The notes: a model not told the origin generated them from the sequence alone. Shown: positions 33,496 to 45,367, numbered from the stretch's first letter. The stretch is 64,000 bases of DNA from Orobanche coerulescens (GCA_033398695.1 CM065805.1:169237787-169301786); one strand, 5' to 3'. Numbers and translations are program-made.

Positions 33496-34430
33496 ACAAC
33501 GCGAATAACTTGGGGTATCTCGACTTCATACTCTCTTCCGTCTTCCACGTGGCTTCCTCGGATCCATGCCTCGACCATTGAACTTTAATCAAAGGGATGG
33601 TTTTGTGCCTAAGTTGCTTCACCCGACGCTCTAAAATCTGAATCGGCCTATCCTCGATGGTAATGTCGGATCCCAACTCAATCTCTCCAAAATCAATAAT
33701 ATGGTTAGGGTCCGGTACGTACTTCCTAAGCTGGGAAACATGAAATATGTTATGAACGTGACTCAAGGACGGCGGCAAGTCTAACCGATATGCAAGCTCT
33801 CCAACTCTCTCTAAAATCTCGAACAGTCCAATATATCTCGGACTAAGTTTACCCTTCCGGTCGAAGCGGTAAACTCCCCATGTCGGCGACACCTTAAGCA
33901 AGACATGGTCCCCCACCTCAAACTCCAATGGCCAGCGATGCGTATCGGCATAAGACTTCTGCCGACTCTAGGCCGTCAACAACCTATCACGAATCAGAGC
34001 AATCTTCTCTCTCGTCTCAAATACCATATCAGGTTCGGTACCAACTAACTCGGACGCATCATCCCAACACAACGGTGATCTGAACCTCCTCCCATATAAT
34101 GCCTCAAATGGTGCCATTTTGATCGAGGCGTGCCAATTATTGTTGTACGTGAACTCGATCAATGGCAGGTGTGACTCCTAATCATCCTTCCAATCTAAAG
34201 CACAGGCTCTCAACATATCCTCCAGCGTCTGTATTGTCCGCTCTGACTTTCCGTCTGTCTGAGGGTGGTAGGATGTACTGAGTCTCAACTCAGTCCACAA
34301 AGCTCGATGAACAGCCTGCCAAAAATGTGATACAAACCGTCCATATCGATCCGAAACAATACTCTTAGGAGTCCCATATACCCTCACGATCTCTGCAATA
34401 AACACTCGTGCCAGCCTCTCCGGCCCCTAA
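33494..34430 (-). pseudogene. E integrase core to chromodomain, broken by stops
   Basis: From high to low coordinate: [20 protein letters not shown] (second catalytic Asp), [17 protein letters not shown] (catalytic Glu), then [35 protein letters not shown], and a chromodomain-like end with QLRHKTIPLIKVQWSRHGSE and EEATWKTEES. In-frame stops at about 34177 and 33967. One frame is kept throughout. Family and layout match A's pol end. Confidence 0.9.
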
Positions 34431-34436
34431 GTATCC

Positions 34437-36233
34437 TTAATACCCAGTAAATGAGCTGAATTGGTTAGTCAATCGACAATAAACCCAAATCATGTTCATT
34501 CCAGTCCGAGTCCTGGACATCCCGGTAATGAAATCCATAGAGATGTCTCCCCACTTCCATTCCGGAATGGAAAGTGGTCGTAGCAACCCCGCGGGCCACT
34601 GATGCTCAATCTTAACCTGCTGACACGTCAAACACTTCGCCACAAACTCGCTAACGTCCATCTTCAAATTGCTCCACCAGTAGTTACTCCTCACATCCTT
34701 GTACATTTTGCTCGTACCAGGATGTATGGAGTAAGGTGTGGTATGAGCTTCACTCAAGATCTTCTGTCTCAACTCAATATCACTCGGTACACATAATCTG
34801 CCGCGAAATCTCAAAACTCCATCATTCTGAACCACAAATCCAGGGGCTTTCCCCTTCCTCACATCCTCCCTCAACTGGACCAAAAATGGATCATCATACT
34901 GTTTCGCCTTGATATCATCAGTCAAGGACGAAGTGGTCTCCAACGCACATAACTGACCCTGAACTCTCTGAACCCAAACCTCAATATTCTGACAAATAAA
35001 ATCCCGCTGGATCCTGCTCTGTGGTGTAAGTACCTCTAACATCTGTAACGCCATTGGCTTCCGGCTCACCGCATCAGCCACTACGTTAGCCTTACCCGGA
35101 TGATAAAGTATCTCGAGGTCGTAATCTTTAATTAGCTCCAACCACCTACGCTATCTCATATTCAACTCTTTCTGACTGAAGATATACTTCAAACTCTTGT
35201 GATCTGTAAAAATCTTACACGACGACCCATTGAGATAATGCCTCCAGATCTTTAAGGTGAAAACGACCGCAGCTAACTCCAAATCGTGCGTGGGGTAATT
35301 TACCTCATAAGGTTTCAACTGGCGGGATGCATAAGCAATAACCCTATCTCTCTGCATCAAAACACATCTGAGCCTGAGGCCCGAAGCATCACTATACACC
35401 ACAAAATCCTCGTTCCCCTGAGGCAATGCTAAAATGGGTGCGGTAGTCAATCGTCTCTTCAACTCGTCAAAACTATCCTGTCTGTCTGCGGTCCACTCGA
35501 ACTTCTGAGTTTTCTGGAGTAACTGAGTGAGCAGTCTAGCGATCATAGAAAATCCCTCAACGAATCTACGATAATAGCCTGCAAGTCCCAGAAAATTCCT
35601 CACTTCCTTCACATTCCTGGACGGTTCCCATACCATCACCGCCTCTATCTCCTGTGGATCTACCCGAATTCCCTCCGCTGAAATCACGTGCCCGAGGAAC
35701 ATCACTTCCTTGAGCCAAAACTCACACTTAGAGAACTTCGCGTATAACTGCTCAGTTCTGGAAGTGTCCAACACAATCCGGAGATGTAAAGCATGCTCCT
35801 CCCGACTCCAGGAATAGATAAAGATGTCGTCGATAAAGACAACTACGAATTTGTCCAGATACTCGATAAAAACTTTGTTTATTAACTGCATGAACACTGA
35901 TGGGGCATTGGTTAGCCCGAAAGGCATAATGACAAACTCGTAATGGCCATATCTCGTCCGAAAGGCAGATTTCGGTATATCGCTGTCCCAAATCCTCAAC
36001 TGGTAGTAGCCCGATCGTAAATCAATCTTCGAAAAGACTGTCGCTCCCTGAAGCTGATCAAACAAGTCGTCGATCCTGGGTAAAGGGTACTTGTTTTTTA
36101 TGGTCAACTTGTTTAATTCTCGGTATTCGATGCATAAACGAAGCGATCCATCCTTCTTCTTAACAAAAAGTACAGGCGCACCCCAAGGCGATGCGCTCGG
36201 TCGAATATACCCTTTATCTAACAATTCCCCCAA
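34437..36233 (-). pseudogene. E reverse transcriptase, RNase H and integrase zinc region
   Basis: RT reads [34 protein letters not shown] and [12 protein letters not shown] (catalytic DD near 35827-35838). RNase H follows with [17 protein letters not shown] and [11 protein letters not shown]. The integrase zinc region has [15 protein letters not shown] and CLTCQQ. A stop lies between RT/RNase H and the next part (about 35148-35150), and a frame change near 34437 separates it from the integrase core. Confidence 0.92.
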
Positions 36234-37104
36234 CTATTTCTTCAATTCTAACATCTCCGACGGTGACATACGGTATGGCGCTCGAGAAACGGGAGCCGCA
36301 TTCAGCTCAAGATCAATAGGAAACTCAACCTCTCGCTGTGGTGGTAATCCCGGCAAGTCATCTGGAAATATGTCGGGGTACTCGCTAATAACTGGAATCG
36401 ATGACATGTCGACTCCACCATCCTCCGCCTGCAGAGCGTAACACCATTAGCCGACACAACCCTGATTCAGAAGTTTCATCGCCTTCAAGGCACTAATCAT
36501 ACTTCCCGATCTACCCAGCTTACAACCGATGAGAGTATGCTCGGTTCCATCCTCGGCTACTATCAAGAAGGTACGAGTCTGATAGTTCATGATAGTGCCG
36601 TGACGATCCAGCCAATCGTCCCCGAGGATCAAATCCTCACCCTTAAGGTCTATAACTTTGAGATTCGAGGGCCAATCTCGGCTCCCGATCCTCACTGGGC
36701 AATCCCTAACTTCCCGGTCCCCAACCATACGATCCCCGCTAGGCGTACTCACCACAAACGGTTCATGCTCGAACAAGCAGTCAAAGCCAATACGACACAC
36801 AATTCGAAGCAATAAAGGAGTGGGTAGCACCCGAATCAAAAAGCACTGAAACTGGATGAGTAAGGATCTGAGTGGTACCTGATGCCACCGGAACGTATGC
36901 CTCCTCTGTGCGCCTCATATGATATGACTGAGGGTGAACTAAGCCCGAACTCGATGTTGTACGGCGATCTGGCTGACCCCGACCCCTACCACGGTCCGAT
37001 CCCTGAGGAACATGAGTAACTGGAGTATTGTGCTCCTTATGAACGGTGGTGGTAGTCGGTGCTCTGGCGACCCTGGTGGCCCTCTCACAGTGAACCGCAC
37101 GATG
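36234..37104 (-). pseudogene. E protease and end of gag
   Basis: It contains [18 protein letters not shown] (intact DSGA protease site) with a frameshift just after it, then [20 protein letters not shown] as in A and D. The high-coordinate end encodes the second half of a CCHC knuckle (GHRAVHCE); the first half lies beyond F, at about 38200-38225. Confidence 0.88.
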
Positions 37105-37109
37105 CCCGG
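37105..37109. repeat. Target-site duplication CCCGG, left copy (F)
   Basis: CCCGG before TGTTGTTGCC at 37110, and again at 38194-38198 after CGACACAACA. Confidence 0.9.
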
Positions 37110-37535
37110 TGTTGTTGCCCGAAATATTATCCGAAGATAGATATTGCTGGAATGGTCGAGCAACAGCAAATTGCGAGAGCACGTCCGAGGGAATGGAAAA
37201 AACACAAGATTTGTCGGGTTTGTTAGGCCCGGGCTTGAATGCTCTCGCGAGATGTTATTAATACAAATATTCGTGGATACAAGTATTAATGTAAGAATGC
37301 GATTACAATGAGTGTAAAAGATCCTATTTATCCAGCTCTTGAGCGAAGCTTTTGTGTTCTTGCTCTTTGCCGATCGCCTTCCGTGTAAGAGATGCTGAGA
37401 GAGAAGAAAGAACCGAGAGATAGCTGTTGCCAAGAGTGAGAAAGCCAAGTTGTGGGAAAAACCAGAAGCAAAGAGTTGGCCGAGAGTTCAGATTGTTGGA
37501 GAAAATCAGATCCTTGTCCAAGTGCAGGCAGCCTT

Positions 37536-37545
37536 CTATTTATAG
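37536..37545 (-). promoter_or_regulatory. TATA box of F
   Basis: CTATTTATAG on plus, CTATAAATAG on minus, a consensus plant TATA box. Confidence 0.75.
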
Positions 37546-37571
37546 GAGCTGGGATGTCCTGTTTACTGGCG

Positions 37572-38164
37572 GGCGATCGCCTTTTATGCAATATAATAAA
37601 GGGGCGATCGTCTTAAAGCTTGGCGGCCGGGCTGCTGCACTGTGTGCGGTCCAATGAGGAGTCGGCACGCGTCCTGAGTTGCTGTCACGGGCGGTCCCAC
37701 GGACACCTTTCGGCGGGTCTGTCGGTTGGTGGAAAGATGCTGACAGGCTGTGGTCAACGATCCATGTGCTGCGGCGCCAATTCTGGATCTGCATGTGGGA
37801 CTCTGTCAGAGCTTCGGCCCTTGCCGACTGGATGATTTTTGGCTTCGAGCTTCGGCCTTTGCCGATCTGACGACCATTGGCTTCGTGTGGCATAAGGCGG
37901 TCGCCACTTGGTCGGTCACCAGGGGAAGATCGCCAAGTACCGAGAGACGATCGCCTTAGATGTTGATCGCTCGGCACTGGGACTTGCCCTGGGACCTTCG
38001 GTCGTCATTTGGTCGGTCGTCAAGAGTCGATCACCAAGTAGCAAGAGACGATCGCCTTAGATGTCGATCGCTCGGCATCGGGACTTGTCCTGGGACCTTC
38101 GGTCGGCCGATTCGCGTTGGCTGCTGGGCTCTGGCTCGGTCGCCCGGTCTCTGAGGCGATCGCC
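37572..38164 (-). promoter_or_regulatory. Repeated GGCGATCGCC palindrome in F U3
   Basis: Perfect copies at 37572-37581 and 38155-38164; one- or two-mismatch copies at 37603, 37896, 37946 and 38047; partial GATCGC copies nearby. A block of about 100 bp (GACGATCGCCTTAGATGT...) is duplicated at 37946 and 38047. Spacing is not the 23-bp pitch of the gypsy arrays. Confidence 0.7.
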
Positions 38165-38193
38165 TGTTGAGACTGTTAAATCTCGACACAACA

Positions 38194-38198
38194 CCCGG
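38194..38198. repeat. Target-site duplication CCCGG, right copy (F)
   Basis: Matches 37105-37109. Confidence 0.9.
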
Positions 38199-38720
38199 TT
38201 TGTCCGCAAGTAAAGCATGCAACTAACGGAAATGGGAATCCTTCACCACGTGCTCATGCTGACTGCAATTAAAACAAACTCTACCACCAGATGCAGCAGA
38301 CTGGACTGAACGGTCACCCTGAGATCCACTGGCCTGATCAAACGGCTTCTTCCCAGAGGTAGGAGCAGACCGAGGCCTCGAAAACTAACCACCCTTACCG
38401 GCCGAGAAATCACCAGTAGTCTTCTGCTTCTTAGCTTCTGAAACCGACTCTGATTCCGGGTCAGCCATCTCGATCGCTAGAGCGCAATCCTGGTATTCCT
38501 TCAAGGTGGCACACATGAGCGGTGCCATACTCTGCCTGATATGCGGCTTCATGCGTATATTGAAATAACGGATTTTATCAGCCTTAGGCTCTGTTTTTTT
38601 GGATTGAATGAATCAATCGAATCGAATCGAATCGAATCGAATGGATTCGAACTAAACTTAATCGAATCGAATGGAATCAACTTAATCGAATCGAATCGAA
38701 TCAAATATATATTAAGGGTA

Positions 38721-38757
<37 letters not shown>

Positions 38758-39640
38758 GTAAATAATAATAATAATAATAATAGTAATTAACAACAACAAC
38801 GATAATAATAATATTATTAGTAATAATAACAATAATAATAATTAAGATTAATAATAATAATAAGAAGAAGAAGAAGAAGAAGAATCGAAATAATCGAATC
38901 GAATCAATCGAATCGAATGGACTCGAATCAATCGAATCGAATGGACTCGAATCGAATCGAATCAAAATCAAAATAAGTCCAAAAGAACAGGGCCTTAGTC
39001 CTCACCTGATCCTTCACGAAACCCAATTGTTGATTGTAAGAGATAATTGCTTGAGAAATCGGCACATCCTGGGGTGTGGCAGTGAAGAATTCCACAATCC
39101 TGCATTCCTTGACCGGCGGCGGACAATATTATGCTTCCATAGCAGCCTTGAACTCCTCCCAAGTGGCTCAGCAGTCTCTGGGCACCACAGCCTCCCACCA
39201 TTCCGCAGCTTCCTTATCCAGGAGGTAATGAGCAATATGTACCCTCCTGTCATCGGGACAGGCTACGGCATCAAAAGTCCTGCTCAACTGAAATAGCCAA
39301 TTCTCCCAACTGAGGGAGTCAGAAGATCCAGAGAAATGGGGAGGTTTCATCTTAGTCACCGTCTGAAGCCACTAACTAGCCTCTTCTTCAAGAGTCGGAG
39401 GCGGATTCTGGCGTCCACCCTGAGCAATTTGGGCAAGCTGAGCTACTAACTATTGGAGTACAGCAGTAGCCCCGGCGTCGGCATTATTACCCGATGGCAC
39501 TGAATGAGAGGCTGAATCCGCAGAGGATTGAGAAAGTGAGCCTTCCTCATTATTAGCACCCCGACCACGGCCTCGGCCGCGTCCCCTAGATGGTCTACCG
39601 CGACCTCTCAAAATACTGAAGAAAGATATGAAAGAACAAG
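38199..39640 (-). pseudogene. E gag, interrupted by a MITE, start codon lost
   Basis: From 39610 downward: RG-rich start [18 protein letters not shown], where A and D have ATG and E has ATT; then MKPPHFSGSSDSLSWENWLF, ATWEEFKAAMEA, CPPPVK and VPISQAIISYNQQLGFVKD. The MITE (38587-38994) then intervenes. Gag continues as IRYFNIRMKPHI, LKEYQDCALAIEMA and the first knuckle half CFNCSQHEHVVKD, with a frame change before F. In-frame stops occur near 39160 and 39376. Confidence 0.85.
38587..38994. mobile_element. MITE filled with microsatellites, TSD TTA (PIF/Harbinger Tourist-like)
   Basis: Terminal inverted repeats GGCTCTGTTTTTTTGGA and GGCCCTGTTCTTTTGGA (reverse strand of the right end), flanked by TTA at 38584-38586 and 38995-38997. 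Removing it restores the gag sequence. The 408-bp interior is GAATC/TCGAA pentanucleotide repeats on both arms and AAT, AAC and AAG trinucleotide repeats in the centre. No coding capacity. TTA and the GGSCCTGTT terminus suggest PIF/Harbinger; an alternative 7-bp repeat reading (GCCTTAG) cannot be excluded. Confidence 0.75.
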
Positions 39641-39854
39641 ATCAGAAAGATTCACAATTTGCAAGATCGATACCATAATCACAACCCAAACAACACGAGG
39701 AAACGAATTACAGAGACATAAGAGTTCGGGGAGACTTACAGTCACGGGTCGCACGAAAAGACGGTAGCACGATGATATTAGGCTCAACGATTGACTCTAA
39801 CGACACAACTGACAGACCCAAAATTAACCGACAGCCTAGGCATTCACAACCTAA

Positions 39855-39866
39855 GCTCTGATACCA
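39855..39866 (-). other. Primer binding site of E
   Basis: GCTCTGATACCA on plus, TGGTATCAGAGC on minus, 4 bp from the 5' LTR. Confidence 0.9.
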
Positions 39867-39870
39867 TAAA

Positions 39871-40299
39871 TGTAACACCCCAAATCACAAATGGGACATT
39901 ACATGCCGTAGGACCCTCATGAGGCCTACCAGGCAAAGACATGACACACAATCCGAATATGAAAACCCAAAAGACACAATTATCATAGTAGAACAGGGTT
40001 GTGGCCTTGGCCAAAATATTTTAATTAAGTACCGAAAAGTGTAAAACCACATAAATCCATTGCCCACGCAGGGGACTTAAACCAATTTATAGAATACTCA
40101 ATCCAACTCCAACATAAAGATAAAGACAATAGTAAAACATAAAACACGACTCGAGCCTCATCATCATGCCGGTCCATCTTTCACATGCGGATCCTGTGCC
40201 AGCTCCCCAGCTCCCCCGGTACCTGAAATGCATAAGACGCATTTCCCCCATTTAAGGGGTTAGCATTCGAATAGCTAGTGCAAGTACACAATTACACTA

Positions 40300-40331
<32 letters not shown>

Positions 40332-42038
40332 CCAATTTGACACAAGCAAAAACGTATTGAGAAAAACTTTTGAAATCAATATTCCGGAATATCACAATTT
40401 ACACCAAAACAGTATATCCTCAATATTTCCACATCACAACAATCACAATTGGTAACCCGTGGCCGTACCCATTAGTATCGACCCCCAGAGGCCCTGGCGG
40501 ACCGTCCCCGGGTGAGAAACCATTTCCACGGCCATACCCATTAGTAACGACCCCCAGAGGCCCCGTCAGACCGTCCCTGGGTGGAATAACATCAACACAT
40601 GCACCCAAGTCCACTACCATGGCCATACCCATTAATATCGACCCCCAGAGGCCACGTATGCCATCCCCAGGTGGAAGAGCAACAATCACATTCATTCGAT
40701 AGCACAATTACATCATTTGCATCAAAATCATACACACACAATGAAATGTAATACATGTACTTGCCTTGAATAAGACGAAGTGAAGGAAACGATGAAAGAA
40801 TAGGTTTCGGTCTGAACAATCCTCCCAAATCCATTCCTAACACAATAACGGTATAAAAACAAGTCTCAATATTGCAGAAAGGTAAGAATTAATCCTAATT
40901 CTACCCGTTAGAACAATTTGTCGGTCACTACGAAGTCCTAGACGGTTTTAATCTTACAATGGCGAAGCTACGAGGTTAAATTCGTTAGACTATAATGGAA
41001 ACAAGGGATTACGACTACACATTCGTAATCTAACAATTCGACGGAGCTAAATCGGATTAAAAAGGAAGAATTATGTCAAAATCCCGAAATCCCCAAAAAC
41101 TAGGGTTCAATGATGTATACCTCGATTCGGACAGAGAATGATGATTATGATGATGATTAACCTCCCTTGGTACACAATAATCAATCTTCAGAGGAACTCT
41201 ACGGATTGCCCTGGACAAATCGCTCCAAATCGCCCAACGAAACTCACGTCGCGCACAAAGGGATGAGAAGAAACGAAATAATGTGACTGAGGTTAAGTCA
41301 GGATTTAAAACGCCTGACAGTGTGTTACGTACGTTAACACGAGTTGTTAACGTACGTTATGATGTTTACGTACGTAACCTCTCACAGGTTAACGTACGTA
41401 ACAAACAATCTGTACTCTATTGTGAAAACCATAATGTACGTTACCAATAAGGTATAACGTACGTTATGATGCCTCTATAACGTACGTAAAGGAGCATGCA
41501 TAATGTACGTTATGCATGCAGCAGTCCCACGCTGCTGAACACTTAATTCTGCACAGTCGATACAACGACAAAACGCAACACAAGGATAGAATCAAAAGTG
41601 TAAACACGAGGTATCCATAACAACAAAGTTGAGTGTTGAAAGAAAATACACTTCCAACTACCAAGGAATCCAAAATACAACAAGGAGGATAAAAGCACCC
41701 TAAACTTCTAGGAAATTACAAAATGGCCCAAACATCCGAAAATTCATGATACGACGTCGGATTAACAATCCAAAACTCACAACATGAGCAGCTCATCCAA
41801 ACGAACTCATAGAAACAGAGGAATAATAAATCGAATGTGTTTTACGAGAATCAAACATACATACAACAAAATATAATTCAAGATGAAAATACGTAAAAAT
41901 ATCTTCGAAACTCATCCGGATGAAAAAACTCCAAGAACAAAATAGATTCAGAATCCCAAACTAATAATAAACGAGTCGTCCGAAACGAACATACACCAAA
42001 CATAAAAATTACCAAAAATAGAAAGTACGGATATTACA
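39871..42038 (-). repeat. E 5' LTR (2168 bp)
   Basis: Partner of 31305-33457. The AT microsatellite is twice as long here (40304-40331). The three-copy repeat is at about 40458-40680. No gene. Confidence 0.93.
41325..41512 (-). promoter_or_regulatory. TAACGTACGTTA array of E 5' LTR; weak TATA at 41303-41309
   Basis: Same eight sites as 32743-32930. The two arrays differ by a few C/T substitutions only (for example AATGTACGTT for AACGTACGTT), without the indels seen in A, B and C. Confidence 0.83.
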
Positions 42039-42275
42039 CCCTGGTTACGTAGACCGAGGCTTCTGCGGTTCACTTGGAAGGGTTGTACAGCCAGAAGGGA
42101 CTGACGAGGTCTCTTTGGGGAGTGGTATGTATCTCGCGTGAGGTATAGTGCCAGTATAACCCCCTTTATTTTGTAATAATGATTGTGGTATGGTATTCCG
42201 GAATATTTGTGATGCACGGTGATTCCTGTTGTTTATTCATTGTTGTACATATTCTAGAATTATTGACACTTGCCT
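42039..42275 (+). repeat. D 5' LTR, segment 3
   Basis: Matches A's LTR around 2730-2970 (GACGAGGTSTCT, ATTCCGGAATAT, GTACATATTCTAGAAT). It breaks near 42264-42275 where it joins G's truncated gag, at a shared ATTG...ACTTGC. Confidence 0.82.
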
Positions 42276-43590
42276 GGTTTTTAAAGTCAGCTGTAGTTGT
42301 CTCAACCTTATTTAAATCTAGGCTGAGTTTTTCGAAATCATTTTTCAGCTGCCTATTCTCATCTTGCAGCTGAGTCTTCTCTGCTGATACAGCTTGGTGT
42401 GCAGATTTGAGTGTTTCAAAATCTTTAAATAACTGATTTACCGATTCATGTAGATCCATATCTTGTGACATGGCTGAGCTATTATTTGAACCGGTGGTTT
42501 TAAAAGTTACCTCTTCATCAGCTAGGTTTGCCATCAGGCAATCATACTCCTCGTCTTCATCAGAAAAGAAACCGCCGCTTGATTCGACATGCTCCTGGTC
42601 TTCTCCGATGAGAGCTTTTCTTCTGTCTTCCTTTCTGCCCACCTCCTTCTTGGTTTCGTCCTTCTTGAGCTCGGGACAATTCATTTGGATGTGTCCTATT
42701 TTGTGACAGTTGTAGCATTCAACTTTCCAGCTTCCAGCCTTCTAGTTCCTTCTTGGATTCTCCTTGTAGTTTTTCTTATACTTGGAGTAGTTCTTTCTGA
42801 AATTGCTGAACCTTTGCATTATGAAAGCCATTTCTTCCTCAAAATCTAGTGGATTTGGAGGTTTCACATCAGATAGGCTCTTAGCAGGGGACTCGGCTGC
42901 AAATGCGATTCCCTTCTCTGCAGGCTCAGTTGAGGATGAACTTGGAAGTTCGAACTCGTAATCCTTCAGATCAGAGAACAGATCCTGAATCTTTATTTTA
43001 TTCAGGTCCTTGGACTCTCTCATGGCTACGGCCTTCATGCTCCATTCGGGGTTGAGAGATCTGAGGACCTTAAGTGCCATTTCCCTGTTGCCATAGGTTT
43101 TGCCCAGGGAGTTGATCTCATTGATAATTTCAGTGAACCTTGTGTCTACTTGGTCTATAGATTCACCATTCTTCATTTTAAAGTTGTCAAATTTTTGGAT
43201 AGCAATTGACAACTTATTTTCCTTGATCAGCTCCGTTCCTTCACACATTAGAGCTAATGTGTCCCAAATTTCTTTGGCATTCTTACAGTTTTTGATCTTG
43301 ACCATGGTAGATTTGTCAAGAGTTTGATATAACACATCTCTGGCCCGGTTGTCAAGATTGGCCAGCTTTCTCTCTTCGGGGGTCAGCTCCGTTCTCTTCT
43401 TAGGAATCTTTTCTGGCCTCCCAGCTGCGATCTCCTCGGCTGTGTTGTCCTTCTCAAAAATGAATGGACCGTCTTCAATGATGCACCACATGTCGTCATG
43501 AATTGAAGATAAATGTGCCTGCATTCTTATCTTCCACAGATCATACTCGTCAACTGAAAAGACAGGGAGTCTAGAGTGCATGTGTTCCAT
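42276..43590 (-). pseudogene. G second-copy gag (SIRE-like copia), truncated at its 3' end
   Basis: The start is ATG at 43590: MEHMHSRLPVFSVDEYDLWK, a copia gag core (UBN2-type) with IWDTLALMCEGT and SLGKTYGNREMALKVLRSL. A stop near 42742 is followed in frame by a full CCHC knuckle, CYNCHKIGHIQMNC (about 42720-42676), an acidic patch, and a coiled-coil-like segment (LKSAHQAVSAEKTQLQDENR). It ends abruptly at 42275 in D's LTR. It is the start of a second element body downstream (minus sense) of the LTR at 43675. Confidence 0.88.
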
Positions 43591-43661
43591 TATAGAGTGA
43601 GAGTTAAGATATATATATATATCTAATATAGATCTGGTTCGTGAAAAAAATGAACCAACCT

Positions 43662-43672
43662 CTCTGATACCA
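43662..43672 (-). other. Primer binding site next to G's left LTR
   Basis: CTCTGATACCA on plus, TGGTATCAGAG on minus, 2 bp from the LTR. Its presence outside the 3' LTR shows a second element body starts here. Confidence 0.85.
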
Positions 43673-43674
43673 CT

Positions 43675-45147
43675 TGTACGTCACAAGTCGTCCAGGAACA
43701 AGTCTAGAGGGGGGGTGAATAGACTTGTTGAAACTCTTGAACTCTTTTTCACGAAGAGTGAGTTTCTTCAGCTGATAGTCAAACAAATGACTTGGAGTCG
43801 TTTGTTCTTGGATATGTGCGGAAGTCAGCTGATGACGAATATAAATTAACTTAATGAAACACTTAACAATGTATGCAGCAGTTTAAAGTATGATGCAAGA
43901 AACAAAGAATGACACGAGCAATTATAGTGGTCTCAGAGGTGGGGTAATCCTCTACTAATCCACTTTTCTCCAAACCAGTTGGAGATGAATTCACTATAAT
44001 TTTCAACCAGTGATCAATATTACAGTGATTCAAACCACACTACAACAGCTTCCAACCAGTGGAAATCCGTGCCGTTGTACACACACTTGACTGCCTTGCA
44101 CCTCTTGATCCTCGATCCTCGGATGCCTTTACATTCTCTTACTTCAACCAATGAAGTACCCCGTACTCAAGATTATAGACAAGAGTGTTTGTCTTCTCCA
44201 ACTTAAGAGCTTCCTTAAGTATGAACTTTTAGATCTGCTCTTTTCACGATGCTATTTGATTGCTTGAGTTTGCTTGTTTGCTTTGATCGCTAGAATGTAT
44301 GTTTGCACCGGTAGTTGCTCAGTTTCAAATCTTCGGATATATATAGATCACGATCTCTGAGCTTCTTCCTTGTAGCCGTTGCAAATTTGAACAAATCCGT
44401 CCGTTGGAGGGAGACTTCATTGTTTAATCTTTCTGAACGTTGCAAGGCTGGATTCCCATTATTTTATTTTATCTTCCGACCGTTGTGAAGACTTCTGCAT
44501 GTGAGCGCCGAATCTTTTGAATATAAAAGGATTAAAGTCTTCAAGGTGGGTCTGGATGATTTATTTAAATCATATCTCTTGCGGGAATCACTCCAATTTG
44601 TCTCTTCACGTTGCATGTGAGCTTTCCGTAATACTTGACTTTTCAACGCAAGCTGACGTGGATTTGGAGTACTAGGCTGTAGTCAAGTAGGCTGCTATGC
44701 AGCTAACTTCTCTGCAGATAGGTCCTCTCGGCTGTTTACTGTTTGTGACTTATCTGGTCAGGTGACTTCCCTGAGGTACCTCGGCTGCAGTCTGGTCAAA
44801 CTTCTCTGATAAAATTCGTTGACCAGAGCTACTCGGCTGGACTCGGCTGATCTTCTCTGATGAACTAAGCTGTACTTAGTACTTAGCCGTTTTTCAGCCT
44901 AACTAATTTTGGCCTACAGAAGATACTCATTTGGTTCTTCTTTACATATTGCCAAGTTTTATACTTAACATATTTTGGCCTATGGAAGATACTCATTCGG
45001 TTCTTCCTTACATTTTGCCAAGTTTTATACTTAACATATTTTGGCCTATGGAAGATACTCATTTGGTTCTTCCTTATATTTTTCCAAGTAATAAACATTT
45101 GATTTAATATTAATGACATCATCAAAATCTAATAAGTATTCCTAACA
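43675..45147 (-). repeat. G 3' LTR (1473 bp)
   Basis: On minus it starts TGTTAGGAATACTTATTAGA and ends GACGTACA. U3 has a 66-bp tandem repeat (about 44909-45085, near three copies) and a TATA box at 44338-44345 (TATATATA). No palindrome array. No gene. Confidence 0.9.
44909..45085 (-). repeat. 66-bp tandem repeat in G LTR U3
   Basis: GCCTATGGAAGATACTCATT and variants repeat at 66-bp steps, almost three copies, and again at about 55551-55727 in the 5' LTR. The 22-codon length opens a false frame. Confidence 0.85.
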
Positions 45148-45160
45148 AATTCCCCCTATT
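45148..45160 (-). other. Polypurine tract of G
   Basis: On minus AAAATAGGGGGAATT directly before TGTTAGGAATAC. It confirms element polarity. Confidence 0.85.
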
Positions 45161-45367
45161 TTGATGATGGCAAAACTTTTAGTAAGAAATCAAATGACCA
45201 AGTCTGCACTTAAGTGCGAGACACAAACTAAAATCAGTCTAATATTGAGACAACTGGAAATTGTCATTCAATGATCGTTATAAAATTTTCTGACTTATTA
45301 TTGAAATTTTACAAGAAGGTTTTAAGTACAGAAAATAAAATTACAAGTAAAAGAAATAACTAAAGGG

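Larger units (their letters stand above)
37110..38193 (-). mobile_element. F: 1.08-kb solo LTR of another family, inside E's gag zinc knuckle
   Basis: Ends are TGTTG...CAACA with 5-bp TSD CCCGG. There is no PBS, coding sequence or second copy. A minus-strand TATA box (CTATAAATAG, 37545-37536) shows it reads on the minus strand, with U3 at 37546-38193. U3 carries a different palindrome, GGCGATCGCC, and a repeated block of about 100 bp. It may be a copia or gypsy LTR; I cannot tell. It splits a CCHC codon run of E. Confidence 0.85.
31305..42038 (-). mobile_element. E: Ty3/gypsy chromovirus, minus strand, decayed, contains F and a MITE
   Basis: On the minus strand: 5' LTR 42038-39871, PBS 39866-39855, gag, protease, RT, RNase H, integrase, chromodomain (ends 33494), hairpin and polypurine tract, 3' LTR 33457-31305. 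Two later insertions (F, MITE) lie in gag. Stops and frameshifts break pol. Inserted in D's 5' LTR. Confidence 0.93.

Noticed and set aside
36091..36441. 116-codon plus-strand frame
   Set aside because: Antisense shadow of E's RT and protease linker region.
38620..38970. Satellite or telomere-like array
   Set aside because: Repeats are mixed short motifs bounded by inverted termini and TTA duplications, better read as a MITE.
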